A stretch of DNA of 64,000 bases from Hirsutella rhossiliensis (GCF_020360975.1 NW_025408698.1:1-64000); one strand, 5' to 3'; positions 1-12,850 are shown, numbered from the stretch's first letter. The notes: a model not told the origin generated them from the sequence alone. Numbers and translations are program-made.

Positions 1-133
1 GTATGTCGTCTTCCAACGAAGACCATTGTGTAACCTGCCCTACCCGCCGACAAAGTCAGGGCTTTTATCCCTCCGCGTCCTATCCATCACGGTCATTACT
101 CTCCTCTCTCGCAGCCTTTGTTCAGTACTTGGC

Positions 134-3100
134 TCAAAATGCCCATTGGGAGCACCATAGCTCCACCAGACTTGGGTTAATCTTCTCCATCTTCCGCATC
201 ATTGCACTATTCTCCCTTGCCCGCTTGGTTTCGAAGGCGTCGAGTGACGGCCGGCTTTATACGGCGGCGTCTGCCTGTGTATCAAGCAGCTTGATGGAGG
301 GTTCTTCTCCAGGTCAGCGTTGTCGGTGGCGCTCTTCTCGAGAACGTCGAGCCACTCTTCCAAGCTCACAAAGCTTCTTGATTCTGTCGCCATAATATTT
401 CTTGACGGCGTGGGCAACTCTGTCCAGTCTGTCTTGGCGGATTACAAGCATGGTAGTAGCCAGATATCTCAGAGGCCGGCACCTTGGCTGTCACTCCCGC
501 GATCTCAAGATGACGCTTGCGGTATCTTCAATAGGGACCCAATCAACAACGTGTCGCGGTCCAAGCTGGTCAGGAAGGACTCCGAGGTGACTGGCACTAG
601 CGACGAGACTCGGGTAAAACTCCTGCTTGTTCCAAGCTCCTTCTTACGGGGCCACCGATTTGGCCGACCCGGATCACCGCCGTCGACAGCCCACACTTCT
701 CGCGCCTCGTCCAGGATCAAGCTGCTGACCGCTTTAGACCGTCCGTAGCCCATGGTTGGCAGGTTGAGATCGGTAAAGCCAGTCTCTGGCACTTCGTCGT
801 CTGAAGACCAAGTACCGGCCGTGCTAACGCTGGAGAGGAAAAGGACGGCACACGCTTCTTGGCTGCGGCGGCAAAGTCCACAAAGTGACGCACACCCTTG
901 ATATGCGGCTCAAAGGACCCGACGCTGATGTTGAAGTTGACCGGCCATGCGTTGTGAATGATTCGGTCAGCCTCATGCAGGAGGTTGTTGTACATCTTCT
1001 CCTCGACGCCCAATCTGGGCTTGGAAAGGTCCGCTTGCACAAACTCGACTTTAGAAAAGTCTTGGCTCAATCCTCGTTCTCCGCTGACGCCAGGTTGCCG
1101 GGAGCGGCCTCCATCCGAGCCTCGGTTCAAGGCCACAATCTTCTTCACCTGAGGGGAGGAGCACATCATGTCCAGCATGTAGGCGCCCAGTGATCCCGTA
1201 GTACCGGTCAAAAGCACTGTCTGGCCTTCAAAGAGTGGCTCTTGCTTGCCTGAGACGGGAGCTGGCAAATCGCTCGTGTACTTGGACAGAAGTCTCTGCG
1301 CAATGGAGACTTCACTCTCCGCTCTTTGCCCCCGATCGAAGACCCATTGACCACGGCAAGAAGATGTGCAGCCATCTGCGAAGGAGTAGGGTTGGCGTAA
1401 ATGTCGTCCAGGCGCTACTGATTCGGGTTATCGGACGGATGGGCAGCGTCCACGCCGGAGCGCAGCATGTTTGCCATCTGGATGACTTGGGCAGAGTCGA
1501 TGCCAGCGCTGAAGATGTCGGTATCGCCCTCCAGCTCCGGGGCCCAAACTTTGTTTGCAGCAAGTCAATTATGGAGCCAGTCAGCTTGTCGGCACTGTCG
1601 AAATCGAGGGCGATCGGGCCCGACGCTCCACCGGACCATGCGTTCTCGTACAGTGTGTCGATCTCATCCTTGTAGAGCTGCAGGGCGGCGGCTCGCTGAA
1701 TTGACCCTTTCCAGCTCGAGGAAACGGCTTCGCGGGATCGGTCAGTCCGGCAAAGGACCGATTGATGCGGCCGAGCCACCGTCTCCTTGTTGATTTCTTC
1801 GACGAGCGGCCACAAATCCTCGAGGAACTTCTCTTTCCTCGTCGCTTGTCGGGTGGGAGGCAGGCTCAACCAACAGTGCAGGCTGGAATCTCTGGTGTCC
1901 GACAACGACGGCACCCTTCACGTTGCGTGCGCAGTGACGGCTGCCTCGATGCTGACGGGGTTGAGCTTTTCGCCATTGGAGAAGACGATGATGTTGTCAA
2001 TTCGTCCCTGGTACATCCAATGGTCCGGGAGATCGGGGTGGCGCTTGAAGATGTCCTGGTCGCCCATTCTTGCGCGTCTGGGAAGGTATAGAAGACGCCT
2101 TGCTGTCGACGCCCGTTGGCGTCCTTCCGAACGAGACAAGCTCATGGACACCATCGTCATCTTCCAGCGGGCGCCAGTCTGCCCCCATAACATCCATATT
2201 GAAAAAGTACTGCCACAGCTTGGAGTTCCGTTGGAAATACCGAGGGGGAAATGCCTGTAGACGAACATGTTAAACAAAATCGGCATTGAATTTTTCATTG
2301 AATACTTACTCTGTGGACGCCATGGAGTTCTCCAAGGTGACTCCACGTTCGACAAGCATGTCGCCAGCTGCCTTTGAGAGAGCGCCTGGAAAGGTTTAGC
2401 CACAGGGAAACGAGAAGACTCGGGCGTAGAATCTTACCTCCTCCAAAAGACACAAAGTTCAACTTCCTGAGCGTCTCGATACCCTCCTCGGTGTGGCTCA
2501 ATTCCTCCATGATCGAAGGAGGAGGAGAGCGGCGTCAGCTCAGACTGGGCAAGGCACTGGATAACAAGATCAGAGTTTAGCGGGCGCTCAGGGATGCCAA
2601 GTGCGATGGGCTGTCCGTAAAAATGGCCATCGACAAGAACACGTAGACGGCGGCCGCGTGGAACATTGGCATTGGGAGGAACAGTCTCGTGGACCTGTCG
2701 CTCCATTCCTGCAGCGAGAACTTGGCGCCATGGCTCGTCGGGAGAAAGCGAAACGCGTCCGCGATGGCAAAGGCCCTGCCTGACGACGATGGGCTTGGGT
2801 ATACCGGTCGATCCACTGGTGTGAAGGACGACCATGGGATCCCACTGCGCTTCTTCAAACGACTTGCTGTACGGGAACAGTTGTGGCTCGGCGTTGAGCC
2901 AAACATCTGCGCTTGGAGCCGCGAAAGCCTGCAGCTTTCTCTTCTTCATCCAGGTTTGGACGAGTTGGCGGTTCGCCTCGGCGTAGTAAAACGCGTTGCA
3001 GTTGGTTGCCTCGAACAGGGAGAGGAAGCCTTCAAGACTGTTTCGCGGCGAAACGAAGAAAGCCTGGTATCCAGCCTTGACGCATCCCAGCATCATGATG

Positions 3101-3457
3101 AGGTAGCGAACATCGTTGGGTCCGATGTACCCAACGGTAGGGAACACCCGCAGGCGCAGGTCCGAGTTTCTTTGTGATTTCTCCGGCAACATGGTTGATG
3201 GCGTTGTAGATTTGCTTGTAAGTCACCTTGGCCCAGCCGTCCTTGGCCTCGGAGCCATTGGGAGTGAAGACGAAGGGACGCGACGGCTCGTTTTTGGCCA
3301 GGTCCTCGATGATGTTGATAGCCAGGCGACGGCCGTACGGCTTGTCTGCCAACTGGCCATTGCCGGCGCCAGCCAGGTCACTCAACTGCTGAGACCTCTG
3401 TCCAGGGTTGAGTTGTTGGTTTGGACCGGCCGGTTGGGGCAGCTGGGCTGACAGCAT
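134..3457 (-). CDS. NRPS-like carboxylate reductase (A-T-R), frameshifted in this assembly
   Basis: Domain order in the minus direction is adenylation, carrier, thioester reductase. The A domain shows the ATP-binding motif VVLHTSGSTGIPKP (near 2,830) and the late motif GRIDNIIVFSNGEKLNP (near 1,960-2,010). The carrier domain has DIFSAGIDSAQVIQM near 1,480-1,525, with the phosphopantetheine serine in GIDS. The reductase domain starts with the NAD(P)-binding LLTGTTGSLGAYML (near 1,200) and has GYGRSKAVSS, the YxxxK motif (near 740). The best C-terminus is INPSLVELWCSQWAF followed by TGA at 134-136. In this family an acid is adenylated, loaded on the carrier and reduced off as aldehyde or alcohol. 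At about 1,060-1,080 residues it is shorter than the Lys2 aminoadipate reductase, so a secondary-metabolism enzyme is more likely. The frame changes several times (about 3,130, 2,790, 2,500, 1,530 and 270); each break is a small indel. The start at 3,457 is the first Met of the N-terminal frame. The substrate cannot be read from the sequence. Confidence 0.85.
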
Positions 3458-3587
3458 TGTCCCGGAGTGCGTGGATGCCTTGAATAGAGACTAAGGGTAG
3501 GGCGCTCAGGATAACGGGTTCAGGGGCTCATCAAATGCTTGGGGCGGCAGGATTGAACAGGATCCATTGGCCTGGCAAAGTTATTTG

Positions 3588-3597
3588 GTATATATAA
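3588..3597 (-). promoter_or_regulatory. Possible TATA box of the NRPS-like gene
   Basis: On the minus strand this reads TTATATATAC about 130 bp upstream of the ATG at 3,457, a plausible distance for a fungal TATA element plus leader. It is a motif match only. Confidence 0.35.
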
Positions 3598-4122
3598 GTC
3601 CTTAGACGGAACGGCATAAGAAATATTAAGGCTGTTCGGTCCAGGTCAAAGCAGGATATACGCACCCGGAAGCGGGTGCACCATTGCGTAACACTGCTCG
3701 ATAAGCTTTCCCATAGACGACATACGCCGACTCCCCATTCTCGGGGACCTACGGAGTTTCCTGCCAAGCCTTCATGACCGGGATAACATGACGGCATCGG
3801 TAAAGTTCAAGCAAAACCCACTAGCCTCTCGTTTTGAACGTATCCGGAGTGCTCTTATCGCCCTGTCCGTTTCGACAAGGTCGGATGAGACTTTGAAGTA
3901 AGGCCGGATCTGGTCATCGCCTCATGTTCGTTAAACGGACTAGATGCGGAGGGTGAGGATCGGCAGCGGGAACATACAACAGGCCAAATTTAGAGTATTG
4001 TCTGTCATGATTGCACGCGGGTGAACATGTCTCGGAGAAGTGTTGACATGCATAATTCACGAATCTTTAACCTAGTCTAGCCGTTGTCCTTGGCCCTCCT
4101 TAACGCCATCGTTCACGAAGCT

Positions 4123-4440
4123 TCATTTTCCTGCTGACCACTGCTCCTTGACGGTTCCCTTCAAGGCCACCGGACGGACATTTGTGAAGTTCTTGATATC
4201 CGCCATGATCTCTGCTCCTTCTTCTTGCATAGCCTTCTGGTACGCCTCCATGCTGGTCCACCGCATGACGCACATCAAAGCGTATGGTGAATCTTCGGTC
4301 ATTTCTACCACGTCCCACGACTGGAAACCGTACTTTGCCCATTTCTGATTGCACAGCGGCATGTGAGTCGAATAATAGTGCGAATGGTTGAATTGTAGGT
4401 CCGGAGACCGGGCATATGTAATCATGACAATGGCCGGCAT
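4123..4440 (-). CDS. EthD-domain protein (dimeric alpha/beta barrel)
   Basis: This is an uninterrupted 105-residue frame. It begins MPAIVMITYARSPDLQFN and continues with HYYSTHMPL, a spacing typical of EthD/DUF-type ferredoxin-like barrels, which use a YxxxHxPL-like element near residue 25. A second half follows the pattern MRWTSMEAYQKAMQEEGAEI. Fungal proteins of this class are small cytosolic dimers, often encoded beside secondary-metabolite enzymes, where some act as cyclases or decarboxylases and many have no known reaction. It lies about 0.67 kb upstream of the start of the NRPS-like gene, on the same strand, so a functional link is possible but inferred from position alone. Unlike most neighbours it has no frameshift. 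Confidence 0.8.
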   Translation of the reverse strand: MPAIVMITYARSPDLQFNHSHYYSTHMPLCNQKWAKYGFQSWDVVEMTEDSPYALMCVMRWTSMEAYQKAMQEEGAEIMADIKNFTNVRPVALKGTVKEQWSAGK

Positions 4441-5425
4441 GGCTGGACTTTATTTTCGGTTGAGCGGTGGGAGTTTGTGTTGAGAATGTGCGCGTAGATG
4501 AGTCGGTGGACAGTACAATATTTGGCCTTCTTACCCGTCGCTATCCAGCTACGTGCCGCTCGAGATTTATAGCATGCTACAGCGGTATACATGCGTAGCT
4601 GATGTAAACGCCGAATGGAGAAAGGTGCTATTAATCTTTGGAGAAATAAAGATGTACACCCTTCTTACCGGTAATTTGATTCTATGGTGCTAGGGAATTC
4701 CAGAGTTTCAACCTCTACGAGTCCGGACTTGATGGTTACGGATCCGGCCACTTCGAGGCATGCGCACGCCTTGCACCCACACCATATCCACAAGACAGGC
4801 CACTAGGGAACAACTTGGTCGGGTGCCATCCGCCAACCACTCGTAAGTCTTTCTCCCTTTCCCGTCGAGAGACAAGGACAGTTGGCGGGGGCGATGTCGC
4901 GGAAGGGCAGCTCGCCTGTTCTCGTTCAGCTGAATAGGAGTGACGTTGCATGATTATAGCGCTCAAAGCATTCCTGTCATGTCCACGAATGTATGCCTGC
5001 ACAGGTTGTTTCTTGCATTACGCAAAATGAATAAGTATGACAAGGATTTCAGCATCATCAACGCTCCATCTAGCAGGCGGACTAAGATGCGCTGTTCCTC
5101 CAAGCCGTTACATAATTAATGGATGAAAATCCAGTGTCGGCCCCAAAACCACATGTAGAGGGCCAGGCGCCGCAGCCGACGATAATAAGGCCCTGGTCTC
5201 TTCCCAAGGGTTGTCTCCAGCCACCCGCACATGAACGCGAGCTGTCACCTCCGTGCACTCGCCGCTCTCTCACCATCCCAGTCATGCCAATGCCTCCTGA
5301 ACTAATATCCGAATCAACATGTCCCAACAGCTAAAAGAGCATAGGGACAATGCTCCTTACTGCAGGCACAGCAGCTGAACATCAACCCGTCCTCATAATC
5401 CGGATTGTCGTTAAAACATTCATGA
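4441..5425. other. Intergenic, no supported gene
   Basis: The interval upstream of the EthD gene and downstream of the GH2 gene holds only short unrelated frames under 90 codons. I see no domain motif, tRNA-like structure or repeat. It should contain the EthD promoter. Confidence 0.5.
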
Positions 5426-7661
5426 TTAGCGTACCCCTCGTGCGAGCGCAGCCCGGTAAAGGAGCGCGATGTCGTCCTTCCACTGCTGCACATCTGGACG
5501 CAGCAAGCGGCGATCGTATGTGTACAGCCCGTTAACCTCACCCTCAACGTCCGTTGTTTGGGTCCAGACGCCTCCGCTGCATGCATACCGCTCAACTTGC
5601 TCGCGCAGCTCCATAAAGACGCTAGCTCTATAGTTATAGGCGTTTAGGTCTTTGCTGACCTCGTATGTCTGGTTGATTGTGTCTATCGCCTGCTGGACTT
5701 TCCAAAGGCTGAGCACGAGTGAAACCGTTAGCAGCCGAAACGGCGTCAGAACCTTGAGCGCGTAAAGAACAGGGCCAACTCACTGATCGGCTGAAACATT
5801 GTGGCCAATTCCCCAAACTCGCCCTGGAAGCCAATTCGCGTTGGATCATACGGGGAAGATGCAATGGAATAAAATGGCGTGCCTGGGGATTCGCGTAATG
5901 GTGGTTATCCTGGGATCAACGGTGTCAGTTTGCAATTAAGTTTCCCTGTTTTCTTCGCGGCATAAGCTTACGGAAAAGTCCCAAACCCGTGATCGAACCA
6001 GCCTGTCACGGAGTCAATCAACCTCGTAGGGTCAATGCTGCGCACGACATCAGTGAGTTGCCCTTCGGGATACGGTGCGTTTCTCCGCTGGCCCCAGCCT
6101 TCGTTGTAAATGACCTGTCAAGCAGCACGTTAGCTCATTGACTCTAACGATTCGTTCACCCTGCCTCGCCACGTCTTACCCAGGTCACAATGGACGGATA
6201 GCTCTTGTGCTCGCTGATGAGGACTTCAAGCTGGCGCTGAAACTCCTTTTGCTGTGCGTCATTGGGTAGCCGGTTGAAGTCATCCGGCAAGCTTGGCATA
6301 TCTTGAACAACCATCAAGCCTATTTCATCACATGCTTGATAAGAAGATCGGGCTCAACTCTAAGAGTTCATTGCGTGAGCACGGCGGTGAGTCTGGGCGA
6401 AACGTCACGAGCACGAGACTTACTTTCGAACCATGTTGAAGCCCAGGGACTTGAGCATCTTCAGGTCATAAATCATAGCCTCACGACTGGGCGGCGTGTA
6501 GAGCCCATCGGGCCAGTATCCTTGATCGAGAGTGCCGAACAGAAAGACAAAGTCCCCGTTCAGAAGTGGCCGCTGAATGCCGTTGACGAGGCCCTTGGAA
6601 ATCGTTCGGAATCCGGTATAGCTTTGGACTTCGTCTTCGCCCATCTTGATGGTCATGTTGTACAGAGTGGGCGAAGATGGCTCCCAAAGTTCGGGGTTGT
6701 CCACCTCAAACTGGAGTTCCGTGTCGGCATTTCCTCTTCGGCGAGCAACCACGTGCCCTTTTCGGTTGTAGATGGAAACTTCGATGGGGTTTCCTCCTCT
6801 CGAGAACTATGAGCGGTCAAGGTGACTGGGCGAGGTCAGCATCCACAGTTGTGTCTATTTCCATCCCGCGGGCATGCGTACCGATTCCGTCCATGCCGGC
6901 CGCCACGTCGAGTTGCTGGATGTGGTCTCTTGAACGCTCTCTAGCCACACCGTCTGCCAGATTCCGAGCACGGCCTGTACCAAATGTGTCTTGGATTCTT
7001 GGTTTGTTTGCCGACGGGAATGACCTCGGAGTCGGAAGGATCGTACACGAAAACCAGTCTGCGTTCAACCATCGGTCAGATCCACAAGACATCAGCACGC
7101 AACTCGCGGAGAAGAGTGAGCTTACAGTTCGTTGTCCTCGTCAAACTTGACTTGAGCCGTCACGTCGAGGCTGAATCGAAAATATCCGCCAACATGATTG
7201 CCAACTTTGACTCCGTTGACAAAAACGGTGGCGTCATAATCCACGGCTTCAAAGTGGAGGTGACCGACTTCCTTCCCATTCCTTTGAAACTCGAAAGCTT
7301 CTCGCAAACCACATGCGTGTTACGTTGAGAGCTGGATCCCCGACAGGCCGCTTTCGATACATGACGGGACCAGGACCTCGCGCTCAAGGAGACCGCCGGG
7401 GAGCTTGTCGATATCGGCGGCGCTCCTGGCCTCTTGATACGTCCAGATTCCGTTCAGGTTCTGCCAGACATCTCTACGGAGCTGGGGGCGAGGATGCTCG
7501 GGCCAAGGGTCTCTGCCGACCTTGTATGTCCAGTCCGTGTCCAGGGGCGGCGTCTGGACCCTGTACGGCACGGGAGCGCGCTTAAAGACGGACTGCAAAG
7601 ATCCCGCAGCGACTGATAGCCAAAATAAGCTGCTCCATAGGACCGCATGTAGGAGTTGCAT
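5426..7661 (-). CDS. Secreted glycoside hydrolase family 2 enzyme (beta-galactosidase/beta-glucuronidase type)
   Basis: The ATG at 7,661 is preferred because it opens a signal peptide (MQLLHAVLWSSLFWLSVAAG). A jelly-roll sugar-binding domain follows (DVWQNLNGIWTYQ; DYDATVFVNGVKVGNHVGGY), then the Ig-like domain (WEPSSPTLYNMTI; GFRTIS) and the TIM barrel (DGLYTPPSREAMIYDLKMLKSLGFNMVRK split across two stretches). The acid/base glutamate is in YNEGWGQ, just after an intron near 6,115-6,180, and the candidate nucleophile is in GFQGEFGEL near 5,820. One clear intron is 67 bp near 7,060-7,130, joining NEL to LVFVYDPSD. Others lie near 6,310-6,420 and 5,890-5,970. A few breaks near 6,900-7,020 and 7,310 look like assembly indels. 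The family removes terminal beta-linked galactose, glucuronic acid or mannose; the exact sugar is not decidable here. Confidence 0.85.
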
Positions 7662-10600
7662 GACGACTAGAGTCGAAGTCAACTAACGAAACGGGCCGGA
7701 TGTTAGCGCCCGTGGATTGTAAGCCGTGGTCAGGGGAGACCGAGTGACAAAATACGGTCGAGGAAGAACAAGAATAAAAGCATAGATGCCACGGTGGCAG
7801 GGGTAGGTGGAATGGCAGGGAGGCGTCCTTGCCGAGCCATGGAATGCTATCGTTCAGTCTATTATACTTCGTAGACACAGCACCATCGCCCCTCCTGGCT
7901 GGAGGGAGGCTGGAGGCTGTGTGATCCCCCTCAGCTTGTAGGGACCTGGTTTTATGCAGTCATCGTTGAACTGCTGCCACAAACAGTGTATCTTGGCTGC
8001 CGGTCTCATGTCGGCGGCAGACTGCGGCGAGTGCCGTTGTCCGACACAGGCGCATTGCTGGCTGCCAAGAGACGCCCAAGGCAGAGCCGGACCGCCAGGT
8101 CCTGTAGTCAGACGCGTGTCTTGTGTGACCTCCTGGACAGTCGGGCGGACGCGTTTTACCCGGAGTACTGCTACCCCCTAGATACCCCACGGAAGCTAGC
8201 TTGTCGCCCGGAATTTGACACCCTTGTTCGTACGTCCGGAGTACTCCCCGCTCATCAGCCGGCCTGTGCAGATCAGACGCAGGGCTGTTGTTGCGGGGTC
8301 ACATCGTCGATCTTTGCAGGGCCTGGATCCAGGATCATGGGTCATATGAAAATGTCTTGTGGCCCCTCAGGCATCGGCTCCATGAATGGCTTGCCAAGGC
8401 TCATCCGGGCCTGTGTCGTCCGGTCGTCTGATGCCACCGCTTGCTGACCTTCCCCATCAGGCAGAGAGCATGTACGTTTAGGCCAGCACCTGAAATTAAG
8501 GTTATTTAACAACCAAGCTTGTCGGTTCGTAATGACGCGAGGCTCTTGGGCCCATGACGTATTTCCAGCAGTCCTCCTCCACGCTTTCAGTCGGGTCAAT
8601 CATAGCGAGTGGTGTGTGGAAGCATTGTTGGTGTCTGGTGGTGGCTTCACCACCCTGAAAGTAAGCGAACGTATCAGTGCCAGCACTGGATGCCTTTAGT
8701 TCCCGCGTCTTGGATAGTTCGAGATCATCAATGCTGGCCTCTACTGCGCGCTGGTTTCATGTCGCTTTCGTGTCGTTCCAGAACCGAGCTCTGGAAATAT
8801 TCATGCGGTCACCCCTTCGCTTGATGTAATCTCGTGAGCTCATGTTGCAACACGCAATAAGTTCTTGGGTTTCATTGACACGTCTCTGTTTGGATTATCG
8901 GCGGCGACTGCTTCATGTGCTGTGGCAGATGGTGTTGTGGTGCACACGAGCGTCTTGGTGATCAAACCTGAATTCAGACTTGGTCGGAGACATGTTGACA
9001 AATCCCCGGCCATTTGGATTGACATCTCTGCTCTTATGCTGGCTGGCCGAGTTCATATGGGTATGCCATACAGACGTACCTCTGGGAGGTAAATCAAGAA
9101 AATCAGAGCCTTGAACAATGCACGCTACACCTGGTTGCTAATAATCCCTACACGTAGTCTCGCACATCCAAACAGCCTGATATACAGGTCCTCTGAAGTA
9201 CTCGATCTTCGACCAAAGGCAAAGGCTCAAGCAGACAGTGCTGGCTTAGCTGGTAGGCAGCCGATGCCATCGATGACAGCTCGAAATTTGATTCTTACAC
9301 CTTATCGAAACCATCTGAACATGAAGCCTGCAAGATGTCTCATCGATAGCCAGTCTAAATGTCCATGTCCAGATCTTGACAAGCTCCTCGACAACCCTTC
9401 CTCTCGGTCTCTCACTGTTTCCCCATTGGCGCTTCTTCATGGTGAAAAGAGTCCGGCGAGCGGTTCGTCGCGTATTCCGCCGTCTTCCGTGGCTTCAACT
9501 TTCTTTTCTCGACGCCAGTTCAATTCACATACTTGCGAGAGGCGGGTAGCAAAGCTGGCGCCCAATCTCAATAGAGACACAATTCAGGGCAACGACAAGT
9601 AGAGACAAGCACCTCGGAAAACACGCTTGCGATCGAGTCTCGCGTGCTTGTGTGCAACATCCGCATGTCTCACGAGTGGCCGGCTCATACGTGAAACTGG
9701 CTTATCCCTACCGTTGACGCATTGACGCATTGCCACGAGACACTTTACAGCAGTCGGATGCATCTAGAACCAATGGATCAAGGCTTGGATAATCCGTCGT
9801 CCTGACCGGCGGAGCGACTGAGGTAGGCGACGGCGTGGGCTTCTCCTCAGAAAACAAGTACCGTCCGACCTCGATGCGTCTATGCAACGCTGCGAGGCTT
9901 CAGTTGATCTCGAGTTTACCGGCCGGATGGCCGCAGCGATAAACGAGCATCATGGCTTCATCAACAACTACCACGTGTGCCAGTTGGAGATTTCCCCTTG
10001 CGATATGCTGATGAGATGGCATCCTGCGTCGTCCTCGGATCAGTATTCACCCCCGTGTATCTTTCCCATGGAAAGCTTCCCGCGATCAGCAAGTTGCGCA
10101 TTCACGGATCGATACCTAGTATCGAACCGTGGACTTGAGCCAGGGTAAATGTCCCTTGGGCGAGATGATTGGCTTTCAATGTCTCACCCATGTTCATGTG
10201 CCGCGTGACGATGCGCTCAGTTGAGCATCCCGGAGCCTCGACCCAGCCTCAGCCCCAACAAGACCAGGGCTCAGAACCGAGATGGAAGCACCACGATCAG
10301 TTGCTTGTCCTAACTCGCGTGTTCGGAGCGCTTCCTGGCTTAGTACGCCGGCGAGTTCCCGAGGACGCCAACAAATGGAATACTCAAGGACATGAGCAGT
10401 CGTCGCATCGGCAGACATGAAATCATATAGTCAACCGTATTTGACGGAGGTGGAATGGCCAAACGGGTGTGAACGCCGTCCTGAAACGTCGTTTCGCGAT
10501 CAATGACAATGATCCGAACTCCGTGGAATACGACAGCCACCCGGCACCGCTTCCCGGCTTGCTTCATTCGCAAAAGCAGCCCGGCTTCGGCCCACACTGT

Positions 10601-11594
10601 CACATGGCCCGTCGGACGGCGCACCGCGTCCCTCGCGCATCCGTTGTCTCCGCGTATGTACGTATCCGCCCCCGGCCCCGGCGCTGCGTTGTGCCTGCGC
10701 GGGACAGCAAACTCGCATCGTGCCATTATTCTGACACACATTTGGACACTTCCGGACTCCGCCACTTGACGATGCCGCTCCAACATGCATCGCCGAGCCC
10801 TGCAGGTGTTGCTTCCAAGCGACACAAATGGCAACCAATCATGTCGAGTCGCACTGCAACCGTATGGGTTTGGCTGGATGTCCAGTCGAGTTTGCTTGGC
10901 ATATACTGGCGGTTGGGTATCGATGCCCATTGAGACGGCAGAAGCGGATGCAAAGAGGAGGTTGGGCAACATCTCGACGTCTGGCCTTTCTAACTTGAGC
11001 GTGCGTGCTCTTGAGCAGCTGCTACGTACATGTAAGTTGTCAGCAAACAGCGCTCATGAGCGGGTAGCACAAGCTAAGCGGGAAACCAAGTGCATGGATC
11101 AGACGTGAAACGCGGACGGCAGTGTTCAAGCCGCAGCTAACAACCTTTTTGCGTCGCGGCAAGGGGCCCAGTTATGTAGACGCGCCGTGGGTGCACAACC
11201 TCTCATGAGATTGCGTGCTCGACATCCTCCTTGACCTCATATGTAGCGGTGGCGTCATCCGCACCATCATCGCGTCAACTCGGCCTGGCCAGTTCCGACG
11301 TCGACCGGCGCAAGTCCCCTCGCAGATGGCACATCCGTTTTGGACTGGTATGGCGAAGCAATCAGTTGCATTTCGCAATATGTTGCGTGATGCGGTCACT
11401 GCGGGGATCTGGGCATGGACCCGTTGGAGACCGGAAAGGGGGGTGGGCTGTCAGTAGTCGGATTGAAAACCGGGGGAGCCAGGTCCAGCTCCATCCCTCG
11501 GCATCCATACATATATATCTAGAGCCGAGGCCCCCCCTCCACCGTAAAGACTGAGAGGTCCAAGACGACGACTCGCCTGCTTGCCATATACAGA
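7662..11594. other. 3.9-kb stretch with no supported gene
   Basis: Several open frames of 75-210 codons occur on both strands (for example 7,986-8,447, 9,111-9,602 and 10,340-10,972). None shows a recognisable domain, hydrophobic pattern or conserved motif, and overlapping frames on the opposite strand are equally long. Base composition is ordinary for this arm and there is no RIP signature. It must hold the promoters of the divergent GH2 and dioxygenase genes. I see nothing else. Confidence 0.5.
11509..11520 (+). promoter_or_regulatory. Possible TATA-like element of the dioxygenase gene
   Basis: An AT run (CATATATATCT) lies about 80 bp before the ATG at 11,595. It is weak evidence on its own. 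Confidence 0.25.
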
Positions 11595-12850
11595 ATGGCG
11601 CCCTCACTTGTCGGGACAACCACTGAGGTCACGACTTCTTCCACTTACAAGCTCACATTCGGCAAGTACAAGGAGACGGACGGCACCTCAATCGACAGAG
11701 ATGTAGAAACGGGCAAAAGGGCAACAATGCCGCCAGGTGATTATCCTCAGATTATCCCCTCGACGCAGAGACCGGAAATCGGAAGTTGACCCAGCATATC
11801 AGTACCTTCACTACTTGCCTACCTGGAACCCCGAGGAGAGATACCCCCCTCTCGAGCCCTTTGAACACTACGAACACGGCAAAGATGCCGACCCGTCTTT
11901 TCCCAACCTGCTGCCGCCGGGCACCTCCGTCACGGACCTCACCCCGACCATCGGCTCCGAGGTGAAAGGGATCCAGCTGTCCTCGCTCAGCGACGCCGGC
12001 AAGGACGAGCTCGCACTATACGTGGCACAGCGCAAGGTTGTTGCCTTCCGGAACCAGACTTTGCCGACCTCCCCATCTCCGAAGCCCTCCATCATGGCTC
12101 CTACTTTGGCCGACACCACATCCACCCGACATCGGGAGTGCCAGAGCTATCCGAGATCCAGCTCGTGCACCGCGGCGAGGGTGACAAGGCCAAGGAGGAG
12201 ATGCTTCGGTACCACACGACCACGGTGGCCTGGCTCGGATGCCACGTACGAGCAGCAGCCTCCCGGCACAACGTTCCTCTACATCCTGAACAAGCCGGAC
12301 ACCGGAGGCGACACGCTTTTGTCGACGCCGTCCAGGCCTACAGGCGTCTGAGCCCGCTCTTCCAGGAGCGTCTTCACGGCAAAGGCCACGCACTCGGGCA
12401 TTGAGCAGGTCAACGCCGCCGCCATCAGGGCCAGCATCAAGAGACGAGCCCGTCGTCAACGAGCACCCGATTGTGCGGACTCATCCGGCAACGGAGAAAA
12501 GGCTCTCTTTGTCAACGATCAGTGTGTGGTGTTCTGGACAAACGAAGCGCTCTGCATTCTGCTGGGTGGCTCGATGAACTCGACGTGGCTGACACTTGTT
12601 TGCTTGACAGTTACACGCGAGATTTTAGGGATGAAAAGGAAGAGTCCGACGCCATCCTCCAGTTCCTCTACAACCACATGGCGGTGCCGACTTCCAGGCC
12701 GGATCAAGTGGGAGGAGGAACGGTGGTCGTATGGGACAATCGGGTAACCCAGCACACTGCTCTGGCCAACTGGGAGAATGGACAGAGGCGTCACCTGCAC
12801 GCATCACGCCACAGGCCGAAAGGCCATATGAGACGCCTTTTGATGGCTAA
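11595..12850 (+). CDS. TauD/TfdA-family Fe(II)/2-oxoglutarate dioxygenase, frameshifted in this assembly
   Basis: The N-terminal half reads HYLPTWNPEERYPPLEPF, then LTPTIGSEVKGIQLSSLSD and VAQRKVVAFRNQ, the hallmark opening of fungal taurine/sulfonate dioxygenases. The sequence continues DFADLPISEALHHGSYFGR and HIHPTSGVPELSEIQLVHR after a frame change near 12,055. The iron-binding HxD should be in the stretch TTVAW(HS)DATYEQQPPG at about 12,215-12,255, where two bases appear to be missing. VVVWDNRVTQHTALANW carries the distal histidine, and the C-terminus is RITPQAERPYETPFDG with TAA at 12,848-12,850. A GT..AG intron at 12,522-12,610 (89 bp) joins VND to HYTRDFRDEKEE. The family oxidises sulfonates or related substrates with oxygen and 2-oxoglutarate; the true substrate is unknown. 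The region 11,700-11,800 is hard to follow and may hide another intron or indel. Confidence 0.85.

Noticed and set aside
2689..3177. Long plus-strand frame opposite the adenylation domain
   Set aside because: It is the antisense shadow of the NRPS-like gene, which carries clear motifs on the minus strand.
9111..9602. 163-codon open frame as a gene
   Set aside because: No domain, no signal peptide, no membrane pattern, and similar frames occur by chance throughout this stretch.
10340..10972. 210-codon minus-strand frame as a gene
   Set aside because: It overlaps equally long plus-strand frames and has no recognisable motif.
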